From the NCBI GenBank assembly GCA_946040795.1, contig CAMGCK010000008.1:1-44735 (forward strand): a stretch of 44,735 nt of DNA, in the 5' to 3' direction. Shown here piece after piece: positions 1 through 7,392 of this stretch. A program made the position numbers and the translations under genes. Origin of the DNA: an uncultured Lachnospiraceae bacterium (GTDB lineage: Bacteria > Bacillota > Clostridia > Lachnospirales > Lachnospiraceae). A model generated the notes under the pieces. The model worked only from the letters and a program-made list of their open reading frames with translations, was not told the DNA's origin and did not search any database. Positions within the stretch are counted from its first letter, which is position 1. Every line of letters begins with the position of its first letter.

Positions 1-1315
1 CGTCGTCCCGCATGCTGTATCGATATTCCAGATCCCGCATGGAACGCTCCAGTTCCGGGAACAGATACGGCAGTGCGTACGCGTAGTTCCAAACGTGAGA
101 GCAGGAACCCTCACAGCAGCCGGTGTCTGCGTTGCAGCCCTCCCAGCCGTAGAAGGAACCATCCTCCAGGCGCTGGACCGTGGCGGATTTCAGAATGGAA
201 AGATTTGCCGAGACAGCCTCCATGCTCTTTTCCGGCAGTGTGGAGCGGAACAGGGTCTCTTTAAAGTCCATCGTCCGCTTGTATAACAGTTCCTGATGGT
301 CCGATGCATACAGTGCACAGTCCTTCGCGTCATCAAATACCGTCGCGTACCAGTTTTTCCATTCCGGTGTGACAGGCTTTCCCTCCGGGAAATTCCAGTA
401 TGCCGCGCAATTCGGAAGATACCAGGTCATAATGAAACGCACAGACTTTTTCTCTCCCGGAGCAAGATGCACATATGCCCCGACAGTGCCCATGTCCTCG
501 CCGTCAAAATCGATTTTTTCAGAAAGATCACGTGTTTCCTCGGTGTAGGTCCGTGCCTTCAGCGGGCCCGGCGTATTTACCTCATGCCAGTAGGTTTCCA
601 GGCTGTCAAACCAGGCCGCGCGGTACCAGTAATCCTGGACAAAAGACTCTTTTGCATCAGTGATCAGGCACAGCGAGCCAAAGTGCATGTCATCCTGCGG
701 GACAGAGCTTGAATGCATATAGATTCCATGAACGCCTGCTTCATGAAAACTTCTATTCACCGTGGTCGCAAAGGGAAACAGGTTATTCAGGGAGAACAGC
801 GCACTGTAATCCAGTGTTTCCGCTGTATCGTTCTCAAACTCCACTTCAAAAAACGCGGCCGGAAGAGAGGAATCAAAGGAATCCAGCGGAATGAAGGGAT
901 TGTATGCCTTCAATGTCATTTTTCCCGGGAAGCACTCGTCACTGAAGCGCACCTGTGCAAAAGGAAACTCGCCGCAAAACTCCGTGTTTTTAAAGTGCGG
1001 AAGACCGGCCATCGTACCGCGGTACGGGCCCATGCCATAGCCAAAACCGCCGTTTCCGCGGAAGATGTAGGTGGTTTCACCGCCAATGCCGCTGCCAATG
1101 TAATCCCCCTGCAGCACGCGCGCATCCAGCATCTTGCCGTCCTTTTCCGCGCGCACCAGAAGATGCGTAAATCCATTGCAGCGCATCTTTCCCGGGTGAT
1201 TCAGAATCTCCCAGTCCACCAGTCTTCCGTTGCCGGCAAGGCCCACACATCCGGTACCGATACCACCCAACGGAAATGAAATCTCACGAAGCTTGCTTCC
1301 GGTATATACAGTCAT
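1..1315 (-). CDS. GH116 (GBA2-like) glycoside hydrolase, C-terminally cut by window edge
   Basis: The reading frame starts at an ATG whose upstream minus-strand sequence carries AAGGAGAAGG, and it runs open for 438 codons off the left edge. The N-terminus REISFPLGGIGTGCVGL and the region GSCSHVWNYAYALPYLFP are hallmarks of the GH116 family (bacterial beta-glucosidases/xylosidases and the non-lysosomal glucosylceramidase GBA2). The N-terminal beta-sandwich and the start of the (alpha/alpha)6 barrel are present. The catalytic acids fall beyond the edge. There is no signal peptide, so the enzyme is probably cytoplasmic and acts on imported beta-glycosides. It lies downstream of, and in the same orientation as, a sugar ABC transporter, which probably feeds it. 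It is separated from the transporter by a terminator-like repeat and a candidate promoter. Exact substrate cannot be read from the sequence. Confidence 0.88.
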   Translation of the reverse strand, partial: MTVYTGSKLREISFPLGGIGTGCVGLAGNGRLVDWEILNHPGKMRCNGFTHLLVRAEKDGKMLDARVLQGDYIGSGIGGETTYIFRGNGGFGYGMGPYRGTMAGLPHFKNTEFCGEFPFAQVRFSDECFPGKMTLKAYNPFIPLDSFDSSLPAAFFEVEFENDTAETLDYSALFSLNNLFPFATTVNRSFHEAGVHGIYMHSSSVPQDDMHFGSLCLITDAKESFVQDYWYRAAWFDSLETYWHEVNTPGPLKARTYTEETRDLSEKIDFDGEDMGTVGAYVHLAPGEKKSVRFIMTWYLPNCAAYWNFPEGKPVTPEWKNWYATVFDDAKDCALYASDHQELLYKRTMDFKETLFRSTLPEKSMEAVSANLSILKSATVQRLEDGSFYGWEGCNADTGCCEGSCSHVWNYAYALPYLFPELERSMRDLEYRYSMRDD

Positions 1316-1341
1316 ATCCTTCTCCTTGCTCATGTGCTCTA

Positions 1342-1393
1342 AAGAGCATGCTCTTCTGTCTCCTTTATACACCAACTGTCCCGAAGGTTGCAA
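1342..1393 (-). promoter_or_regulatory. Candidate promoter and palindromic operator ahead of the GH116 gene
   Basis: On the minus strand a TTGCAA box (1388-1393) is followed after 18 bp by TATAAA (1364-1369). Initiation would fall near 1357. The perfect 14-bp palindrome AAGAGCATGCTCTT (1342-1355) sits just downstream of that point, where a repressor would block transcription, and 26 bp before the start codon. This is a pattern match only. Confidence 0.4.
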
Positions 1394-1459
1394 TACCCTC
1401 GCCGCCGGTTTCAACAAAATCACCGGAAGCGGCAGCGCCGCATTCCGGACACAAATCAA

Positions 1460-1531
1460 AAAGCCTCCGCTCTGACACACTTTTCTGCCGGCAATCGGCG
1501 AAAAGCACTCGTCATATTGACCGGAGGCTTT
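1460..1531 (-). terminator. Long-loop terminator-like inverted repeat after the ABC permease
   Basis: Arms AAAGCCTCCG and CGGAGGCTTT (1460-1469, 1522-1531) enclose about 52 nt. On the minus strand the last arm is followed by TTTTTGATT. A smaller GCCG/CGGC hairpin lies in the loop. It probably ends or weakens transport-operon transcription before the GH116 gene. The long loop makes it less certain than the compact terminators elsewhere in the window. Confidence 0.5.
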
Positions 1532-1550
1532 GGTTTGATTCTTTTAATAA

Positions 1551-2387
1551 TTAACCCTTAACAGAACTGTCAAGCTGGCTGCCGATGATGTACTTCTGTA
1601 AGGAGAAATACATGATCAGGATCGGAACGACCATCAGTGTACAGCCCGCAAATGCAAGCGGAACAGACTGGACCTTCTGGCCGGTGAACAGCTTACGCAC
1701 GTACAGAAGAAGAGTGAACTTGGAGCCCTTCTGCAACATGTACATCGGCATCAAGTAGTTGTTCCAGCAGCCGATGATGATATTAATGACACGGGTAACC
1801 GTGATGGCTTTCAGCTGCGGGAAGATGATCTGGAAATAGGTACGGATAACGCCGGCACCATCGATGGACGCCGCCTCATCCAGTTCTACCGGGATCATGG
1901 TGGTGAACGTGGTATAGAAGAACATACCACCGGTCATACCGCCTCCGGCGCCCAGAAGAGCCATACCGATCAGGCTGTTTGTCAGGTGCATCTTAACCAT
2001 CAGACCGTACGTACCAACTAAAAGCGCGGTACCGGGGATCATCATGATCATGATGTTCAGAGAACGGATCATGTTGGAGAACCAGTTCTTGGTACGTGCC
2101 AAGGAATAACCGCCGATGGCTGCGATCGGAATCGTAAACAGGATCTCCAGTCCGCAGTACACGATGGTGTTCACAAGGCTGGTCCAGAACTCGGAGTTCT
2201 CAAGAACTTTCACATAGTTCTGCATGGAGCCGCCCTTCGTAGGAAGAAGGCGGGAACTTAAGTCCGTAATATCTCTTAAGGATACATTACCCACAATATA
2301 GAACGGGAAAATATAAATAAGTACGATCAGAATACAGATGATCGCAATTGCAACATTTGCGGCAGTACTTCTCTTCTTCTCAATCAT
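1551..2387 (-). CDS. Carbohydrate ABC transporter permease, MalG/CUT1 type
   Basis: A 278-residue inner-membrane permease with about six hydrophobic segments. The EAA loop, seen as ELDEAASIDGAGVIRTYFQIIFPQ, contacts the ATPase. This is the normal length and architecture of the second permease of CUT1 sugar importers. The start ATG overlaps the TGA of the upstream permease gene (ATGA), which implies translational coupling. GGGAG lies 8 nt upstream. No ATP-binding subunit is encoded nearby. Many Firmicutes share one MsmX-type ATPase among several CUT1 transporters, so that is the likely partner. Together with the lipoprotein at 3605-4867 it should import an oligosaccharide, possibly a sulfated or beta-linked glycan given the sulfatase and GH116 neighbours. 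Confidence 0.93.
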   Translation of the reverse strand: MIEKKRSTAANVAIAIICILIVLIYIFPFYIVGNVSLRDITDLSSRLLPTKGGSMQNYVKVLENSEFWTSLVNTIVYCGLEILFTIPIAAIGGYSLARTKNWFSNMIRSLNIMIMMIPGTALLVGTYGLMVKMHLTNSLIGMALLGAGGGMTGGMFFYTTFTTMIPVELDEAASIDGAGVIRTYFQIIFPQLKAITVTRVINIIIGCWNNYLMPMYMLQKGSKFTLLLYVRKLFTGQKVQSVPLAFAGCTLMVVPILIMYFSLQKYIIGSQLDSSVKG

Positions 2388-3259
2388 GCTTCAATCTCCC
2401 TGCTCTTTAAGTATCTGTTCAGCGGCATTGCCAGAACCAGAATCAGAACAAACTGGAAAATACCGACTGCCGCGGCATATCCGGCACGTTCGTCATCAAA
2501 GTACAGGATCTGGATGTACTGAGAAAGTGATGCAGACATACGGTTCGGACCGCCCGACGTAAGACCGACTACCATTTCATACAGTTTCAGACCACCGATG
2601 AGGTTGGTAATAACTGCAGTCGTGATGGACGGAATCAGGAGCGGAAGGGTTACGTGGAAGAATACCTGCATCGGCTTTGCGCCATCGATGGCAGCAGCTT
2701 CCTTGTATGTCGCGGATACACCCTGAAGACCTGCAAGATAGATCAACATACACAGGCCAAGATACTGCCAGCTGTTGATCAGGGTAATAAGTGCAACGCC
2801 GATCCAGCTGTTCTCCAGCCAGTTGATCTTATCCATACCGAACATGTAAAAGAGAATATCGTTCATGACACCGTTATCATAAACAAACATGTATCTCATA
2901 ACCTGGCCCATGACAAAGCCGGAGATCATGATCGGCATATATAAAATGGCACGAATGGTATTTCTGCCAGGGAACTTCTGATTTACAAACATGGCCGCTG
3001 CAAGACCGAGAACATTCTGCAGAACGCAGCTGCCGATACCATAGATCAATGTGTTGATCGTGGTTCTTCCGATTCGTGCATCGTGAATCAGATCAATAAA
3101 GTTCTGAAGACCGATGAACTTCATGGTCTTTCCGTAACCGTTCCAGTTATAGAACGCAATACGAGTACCGTTGACCAGCGGAACGAAAACAAATAATGCG
3201 ATCAGTAAAAGGCCGGGAGCGGTCAGAAGCATCATTTTGATTTTTCTTTTCTTTAACAT
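2384..3259 (-). CDS. Carbohydrate ABC transporter permease, MalF/CUT1 type
   Basis: First permease of the sugar importer, 291 residues. It has the N-terminal membrane segment typical of MalF homologues, further hydrophobic helices, and an EAA loop (YKEAAAIDGAKPMQVFFHV). I chose the ATG at 3259 over the ATG at 3265 because GGGGAG directly abuts the upstream ATG but lies 6 nt before the downstream one. The first 30 codons and the whole 5' region are perfectly duplicated just upstream (3363-3555). Consequently two identical terminator hairpins separate this gene from the binding-protein gene. That arrangement should keep permease expression well below that of the lipoprotein. Confidence 0.93.
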   Translation of the reverse strand: MLKKRKIKMMLLTAPGLLLIALFVFVPLVNGTRIAFYNWNGYGKTMKFIGLQNFIDLIHDARIGRTTINTLIYGIGSCVLQNVLGLAAAMFVNQKFPGRNTIRAILYMPIMISGFVMGQVMRYMFVYDNGVMNDILFYMFGMDKINWLENSWIGVALITLINSWQYLGLCMLIYLAGLQGVSATYKEAAAIDGAKPMQVFFHVTLPLLIPSITTAVITNLIGGLKLYEMVVGLTSGGPNRMSASLSQYIQILYFDDERAGYAAAVGIFQFVLILVLAMPLNRYLKSREIEA

Positions 3260-3310
3260 GGTCATCTCCCCAAATAGTTATTATCAATTCACTTTATTAG
3301 CAGTTCGTTA

Positions 3311-3347
3311 TTAAAACAAAGGAGGCAGGGGTTGTCCACCTGCCTCC
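3311..3347 (-). terminator. Attenuator hairpin, copy proximal to the permease genes
   Basis: On the minus strand the stem GGAGGCAGG/CCTGCCTCC with a 9-nt loop is followed by TTTGTTTTAAT. It lies 52 nt upstream of the permease start. Such a hairpin between a binding-protein gene and its permeases typically lets only part of the transcripts through. Confidence 0.85.
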
Positions 3348-3359
3348 CAAGTCAATCAC

Positions 3360-3452
3360 TCAGTTGACCAGCGGAACGAAAACAAATAATGCGATCAGTA
3401 AAAGGCCGGGAGCGGTCAGAAGCATCATTTTGATTTTTCTTTTCTTTAACAT
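3360..3452 (-). pseudogene. Orphan 30-codon copy of the MalF-type permease start
   Basis: The duplicated unit contains a complete ribosome-binding site and the first 30 permease codons. The duplication junction then creates an immediate TGA at 3360-3362. If translated it gives a short hydrophobic peptide (start MLKKRKIKMM). It lies between the two attenuator copies, so ribosomes loading here could influence the downstream hairpin. Confidence 0.8.
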
Positions 3453-3503
3453 GGTCATCTCCCCAAATAGTTATTATCAATTCACTTTATTAGCAGTTCG
3501 TTA

Positions 3504-3540
3504 TTAAAACAAAGGAGGCAGGGGTTGTCCACCTGCCTCC
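3504..3540 (-). terminator. Attenuator hairpin, copy proximal to the binding-protein gene
   Basis: Identical to the hairpin at 3311-3347, carried on the second copy of the tandem unit. It begins about 65 nt after the binding-protein stop codon and was probably the original site of partial termination. Confidence 0.85.
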
Positions 3541-3604
3541 CAAGTCAATCACTCAGGATGATAAAAACCCTGACAGATCTTTAATTGATTTCCGTAGATT
3601 TAAA

Positions 3605-4867
3605 TTACTCTGCAGAATGCATTGCTGCATACTTCTCATCGTAGTTGGTCTTCAGGAAGGAAAGGATGGACTCGATGTTCTCGTCAGACCAGTCAGCATA
3701 GAACTGGTTAACAGCATCACCGAACACACCCCACATACCGGACGGCATGTACTCACGGTCCCACATGTTGACATAAACTGCATCTGCGTACTTCTGCATA
3801 GCTTCCTCAGAAAGACGGGTAGCCGGAGTGTCAACAGACTTTACAGTAGAGATTGCAGACAGACCTTCAACGAATTCACCGCCGTGTTCAGCAAGGTAAG
3901 CAAGGAGAGCCTTGGCTGCAGCCAGATTCTTACCGTCCTTCCAAGCACCTACAGCGTAGCCTTCACCGCCTGCCATATACTTCTTAGCGCCTTCCTTGAT
4001 TGCCGGGAATGCGATAACAGCATAGGTATTGTCGGAATTGATCTCTGCAGCGTTACGGCAGAAATCAGCACCGTTTGCGAAGTAGAATACGGATTCACCC
4101 TTAGCGAAACGCTCGGTGTTGTCCTGGTCAGAAGCAGTGGTAACATCCGGCCAGAAAGCGCCCATATCCATCAGTTCAGCGAACCACTTGATTTCAGCAC
4201 GGAAAGATTCAAAATCATAAGTACCGTCAAGCTGAGCCTTAGCGTCATTAACTAATGCATCATCATAGGTCGTGAACTGACCACCAACGTGGGTGAAGTC
4301 ACCGCCTGAACGGTTGGTAACGAACGGAACCTTACCTGCATCAACGATCTTCTGGCAGGCTGCGGTCAGATCATCGTAGGTCTCGATAGCGTAAACATCG
4401 ACACCGCACTCTTCAGCAGCGGTAACGTTAACGCAGATACCAAGAACGGAGGTGGTAAGCATAAGTGCATATGCAGTGTCACCGTCACCGGTAAGGATAC
4501 CCTTAGCCAGGTCGTTCTCATTTGCGTACCAAGCTTCATCATTTACCGGTGCAAGATATTCACCGTAACGAAGTCTGGACCAGCCGTGAGTTTCCCATAC
4601 ATCCGGAAGTTCACCGGAAGCCATACGGGTCTTCAGTGCGGATTCGTAATCATCATTCGCGTACTCGGTAAGTTCTACCTTAACGCCGGATTCTTTTTCG
4701 AAGTTAGCGACAACCGTTCTTAATCTTTCAAGAGTGTCGCCGGTCTGTCTCGTCGCAAACTCGATCTTTGCGCCCTTGATCTTGCCTTCGCCGCCCTTAG
4801 CGCCGCAGCCAGCCATAGAGCCAAGTACCATAGCTGCAGCAAGTGCGATAGCTAATACTTTCTTCAT
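3605..4867 (-). CDS. Sugar ABC transporter substrate-binding lipoprotein (family 1)
   Basis: 420 residues. A lipoprotein signal peptide (MKKVLAIALAAAMVLGSMAGC) places the lipidated cysteine at residue 21, so the protein is anchored outside the membrane. The body shows the extracellular solute-binding family 1 pattern: an ESGVKVELTEY opening, a LPDVWETHGWSR strand, and conserved middle motifs around the ligand cleft. It captures an oligosaccharide for the two downstream permeases. GGGAGAG precedes the ATG at good spacing. The 124-bp gap upstream contains an extended -10 candidate (TGGTAAAGT), so it may have its own promoter as well as read-through from the sulfatase gene. Strong hairpins after the gene suggest it is the most highly expressed member. 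Confidence 0.93.
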   Translation of the reverse strand: MKKVLAIALAAAMVLGSMAGCGAKGGEGKIKGAKIEFATRQTGDTLERLRTVVANFEKESGVKVELTEYANDDYESALKTRMASGELPDVWETHGWSRLRYGEYLAPVNDEAWYANENDLAKGILTGDGDTAYALMLTTSVLGICVNVTAAEECGVDVYAIETYDDLTAACQKIVDAGKVPFVTNRSGGDFTHVGGQFTTYDDALVNDAKAQLDGTYDFESFRAEIKWFAELMDMGAFWPDVTTASDQDNTERFAKGESVFYFANGADFCRNAAEINSDNTYAVIAFPAIKEGAKKYMAGGEGYAVGAWKDGKNLAAAKALLAYLAEHGGEFVEGLSAISTVKSVDTPATRLSEEAMQKYADAVYVNMWDREYMPSGMWGVFGDAVNQFYADWSDENIESILSFLKTNYDEKYAAMHSAE

Positions 4868-4991
4868 AGCATTCTCTCCCTTTTTTATTGTGCAGTTTTA
4901 CTACACTTGATAGAAATACTTTACCAAAATCCGTCAAAATTAAAAATGGACAATACAATTTTATATGTGGTTATTATTGTTCGCCTATGGA

Positions 4992-6521
4992 CTACTCCCG
5001 AACTCCCGTATCACCTGAATGATAGTCCTCGTCAAACCAGAATCCCTTCGGATGGGTCTTCACACGGTAACGCCAGTGCGGTGCCGGAAGCGGATCTGCT
5101 GCACGAAGCATGGACGCGTTCAGCCCAGCCAGCATATCGGCCTTGACTTCCAGATAGTGGGGATCTTCCCAGAGATTCTTTTTCTCAAACGGATCTTTTT
5201 TCAGATCATACAGCCAGCCCTGCCCCATCATATCGACCTGAACACGGTAATCGCCCTTCCAGAAGGAACGCACCTGACCACACTGTGTAAAGGAGTTCAG
5301 ACAGTCAAAACGATTCATTTCAGGCGGGCACGCGCCTTCCTTCACAACGTCAAAATCGTCCTCATCATCCCAGTAGAGGCCGGAAAAACCGCTTTCGGAA
5401 TAGGCGGATTCATACTCTTTTGCCGGAGCATCATCACCGGTAAGAAGTGGAAGAATTGATTTTCCCTGTACCCCAAAGGGGAGCTCCGCGCCGATCATGT
5501 CGCAGATCGTAGGCAGGATATCCACGATGCTGACAAAGGCATCGGAGATCTTTCCGGCCTTGCGTACGCCGCCGCCCCACCAGACCATCGGGATGTGGCA
5601 GAGAATGTCCGGAAGATCCACCCCCTTGCGGATCAGGTCATATTCACCCACAAAATCGCCATGGTCGGACAGGTATAAAAGTACGGTATCCTCTTCCAGA
5701 CCGCGCTCCTTCAAGCCTTCCACCAGGCGCTTCACCTGGTCATCGATCAGGCGCAGCATGCCATGATAATTGGAACGCGCACGAAGGATGCGGTTGTCGA
5801 TGTCATCGCCCAGGACCTGCTCCCAGATGCCGCGAAGCCACTCATAACGCGCACCCTTCTGTGCAAGATCGTCCTTTGTGGCATGGACCGGCGGCAGATC
5901 CTGCGGCGGGAACATGTCAAAATAGGGTTCCGGAACCTGATACGGATTGTGCGGCTCGGCAAAGGATATCCAGGTGAAGAAGGGCTGATCCTTCTCCAGG
6001 CCGTCGATGAACTTGAAGGCCGAGGAAATATTGCGGTAGGGGAACTGATTTTCCACTGCAAAGGGCGTGGGCTCATGCATTTCCATGTGATGGGTGTCAC
6101 GCATATAGTCCGCGAATGCCCACTGTTCGGGAGTGGTATTGGTTTCATCCTCATGACCCAGATGACCGTTGGATTCGCAGAAATCAAAGTCGCTCAGTGC
6201 ATGATGAGAATGGTTCTTTCCGCAGAGCGCCGTGGTGTAGCCGTTCTTTTTCAGGATGCCCAGAAGGTCTTCCGTAAAATACGCGTCCTTGGCGTTGTGG
6301 TTCGTACGCGCGCGATGCGCCTCGGAATACCGCCCGGTGAACATGCTGACACGGGCCGGAAGACATGTGGGATTCGGCGTGTACGCGCGGGTAAAATCAA
6401 TGCCCTCCTGTCCCAGACTGTCCAGGAACGGCATGGTATCCAGTTCATAGCCGCAGCTTCTGCGGAGATCCGCGCGCTGCTGGTCACTCATGACGATGAT
6501 AATGTTCGGTTTCTTTTTCAT
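4992..6521 (-). CDS. Type I sulfatase with Cys-type formylglycine motif
   Basis: 509 residues of alkaline-phosphatase fold. It begins PNIIIVMSDQQRAD, which supplies the metal-binding Asp/Gln. TCLPARVSMFTGRY places the modified residue at Cys53 within C-x-P-A-R. In anaerobes this cysteine is converted to formylglycine by the radical-SAM enzyme anSME, which is not encoded here. A later YLSDHGDFVGEYDL stretch gives the second metal-binding Asp-His pair. No signal peptide is visible, so it should act in the cytoplasm on imported substrate. It is the first gene of the transporter/GH116 group, suggesting a sulfated saccharide or glycoside as substrate. The ribosome-binding site (GTGGG) is weak. Choline-sulfatase or arylsulfatase activity cannot be excluded. 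Confidence 0.92.
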   Translation of the reverse strand: MKKKPNIIIVMSDQQRADLRRSCGYELDTMPFLDSLGQEGIDFTRAYTPNPTCLPARVSMFTGRYSEAHRARTNHNAKDAYFTEDLLGILKKNGYTTALCGKNHSHHALSDFDFCESNGHLGHEDETNTTPEQWAFADYMRDTHHMEMHEPTPFAVENQFPYRNISSAFKFIDGLEKDQPFFTWISFAEPHNPYQVPEPYFDMFPPQDLPPVHATKDDLAQKGARYEWLRGIWEQVLGDDIDNRILRARSNYHGMLRLIDDQVKRLVEGLKERGLEEDTVLLYLSDHGDFVGEYDLIRKGVDLPDILCHIPMVWWGGGVRKAGKISDAFVSIVDILPTICDMIGAELPFGVQGKSILPLLTGDDAPAKEYESAYSESGFSGLYWDDEDDFDVVKEGACPPEMNRFDCLNSFTQCGQVRSFWKGDYRVQVDMMGQGWLYDLKKDPFEKKNLWEDPHYLEVKADMLAGLNASMLRAADPLPAPHWRYRVKTHPKGFWFDEDYHSGDTGVRE

Positions 6522-6622
6522 GATAAGCCCACTTTCATAATGTTATTTTCAGACAGATCCTTTCATTCCCGAATCTGTATTTTATTATTCACGTTCATCA
6601 ATCCCCGTGTGTACCGAGTTTT

Positions 6623-6884
6623 TTACGCTTCGATCACATCCGCCGGTTTTCTCCGTGCGGTCCGATGATATTTCACCGCCGGATAACCGATGACCATTGT
6701 GGTCACCGCCTTGGGCTTCCGTTTAATACCCATGAGTTTCCGGATCCAGGCGCACCTGTTCCTCAAACTCCTCTGTTGTGTCTTCCACACCGTTGAGCGT
6801 AATGGCACCCTTCGGGCAGATGGCCTCGCAATGTCCACAGCCGATGCACTTTTCCGTATCCACGATCACTTTATATGCACTCAT
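6623..6884 (-). pseudogene. Remnant of a ferredoxin-nitroreductase fusion (internal deletion)
   Basis: The 5' part (6723-6884) has an excellent GGGAGG site. It encodes 53 residues with a ferredoxin segment CIGCGHCEAICPKGAI, a single 4Fe-4S binding motif. The frame then stops. In another frame, 6623-6733 encodes IKRKPKAVTTMVIGYPAVKY followed by HRTARRKPADV. This is the characteristic C-terminus of nitroreductase-family proteins that carry an N-terminal ferredoxin domain. The flavin-binding middle, roughly 150-200 residues in that family, is missing. I therefore read this as an internally deleted gene rather than two genes. The 53-residue ferredoxin piece could still be translated. Confidence 0.7.
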
Positions 6885-6960
6885 GTCCGTACCTCCCGGT
6901 AAAACCATTATAACGGTATTATATCGGCGGTCAATGCAGTATTCCCGCTTTTTACATGGA

Positions 6961-7227
6961 TTATTCCGCAATTTCATTCTTACTTATCTGTCCCGTGTGT
7001 GGAAAATGAATCCAGTTGACGAACATGAGGCGGCATTCTTGCAGATACACCATTTCCGTTTTCCGGACGCCTCGATGCCGGTAAAGGATACTTGAGCTTC
7101 AGAAGGGAAAGAATGGATTGAAGAAATAACAGCAGTCTGCTTCCTCGGGTAGTTCGAAATTCTCCGCAGACTGCAGAACAAACCGCGTCCTTTTCCGCAG
7201 CTCAATCACGCTTAACGCGTCAGTTTT
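6961..7227 (-). pseudogene. Fragment of a class I SAM-dependent methyltransferase
   Basis: One minus-strand frame, interrupted by a single TGA at 7099-7101, reads SAENFELPEEADCCYFFNPF and, after the stop, YLQECRLMFVNWIHF. The first resembles the 'PEDADVFYFFNPF' stretch of a family of small Clostridia methyltransferases, and the second resembles their C-terminal strand. The N-terminal SAM-binding half is absent, and no start or ribosome-binding site is visible. Assignment is from memory of family consensus and is tentative. Confidence 0.45.
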
Positions 7228-7373
7228 TTACACCAATGTCCGAAATTCACCTTGATGGATACCGGAATGCACTTGAACAGCTGGTCCAGATTCAGGCAGA
7301 TGACCACCACCACGGGCAATGCATTCAGCACGAACGCCACAATCTCTATGATCAAACACGGGAATGGCAATTT
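7212..7373 (-). pseudogene. C-terminal fragment of a MATE-type efflux transporter
   Basis: An open frame without a start codon or ribosome-binding site encodes about 53 residues. It has a hydrophobic stretch (VAFVLNALPVVVVICLNL) followed by DQLFKCIPVSIK and ends HWCKKLTR. A hydrophobic last helix, a short basic loop and a terminal W-x-x-x-L-T-R are the usual ending of Clostridia MATE transporters. Everything upstream is lost: the frame is closed by TGA at 7374-7376, next to the PLC-like gene. Confidence 0.45.
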
Positions 7374-7392
7374 TCAACATGCTGTCCGCCCA

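Larger units (their letters stand above)
3170..3555. repeat. Perfect 193-bp tandem duplication (permease 5' end plus attenuator)
   Basis: Unit 1 (3170-3362) and unit 2 (3363-3555) are identical base for base by eye. The unit spans the first 30 codons of the MalF-type permease, its ribosome-binding site, an AT-rich stretch and a rho-independent hairpin. The unit boundaries share only one or two bases of homology. The lack of any divergence means a very recent event or an assembly artefact. Confidence 0.95.

Noticed and set aside
1365-1490. Minus-strand frame with a CPECG zinc-ribbon-like motif between the permease and GH116 genes
   Set aside because: It is under 45 codons, has no ribosome-binding site and only one Cys pair, and overlaps the terminator arm and the candidate promoter. 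Chance or a tiny remnant is more likely.
5763-6668. Long plus-strand open frame of 301 codons
   Set aside because: It lies opposite the sulfatase gene, which has clear family motifs. The antisense frame has no recognisable domain.
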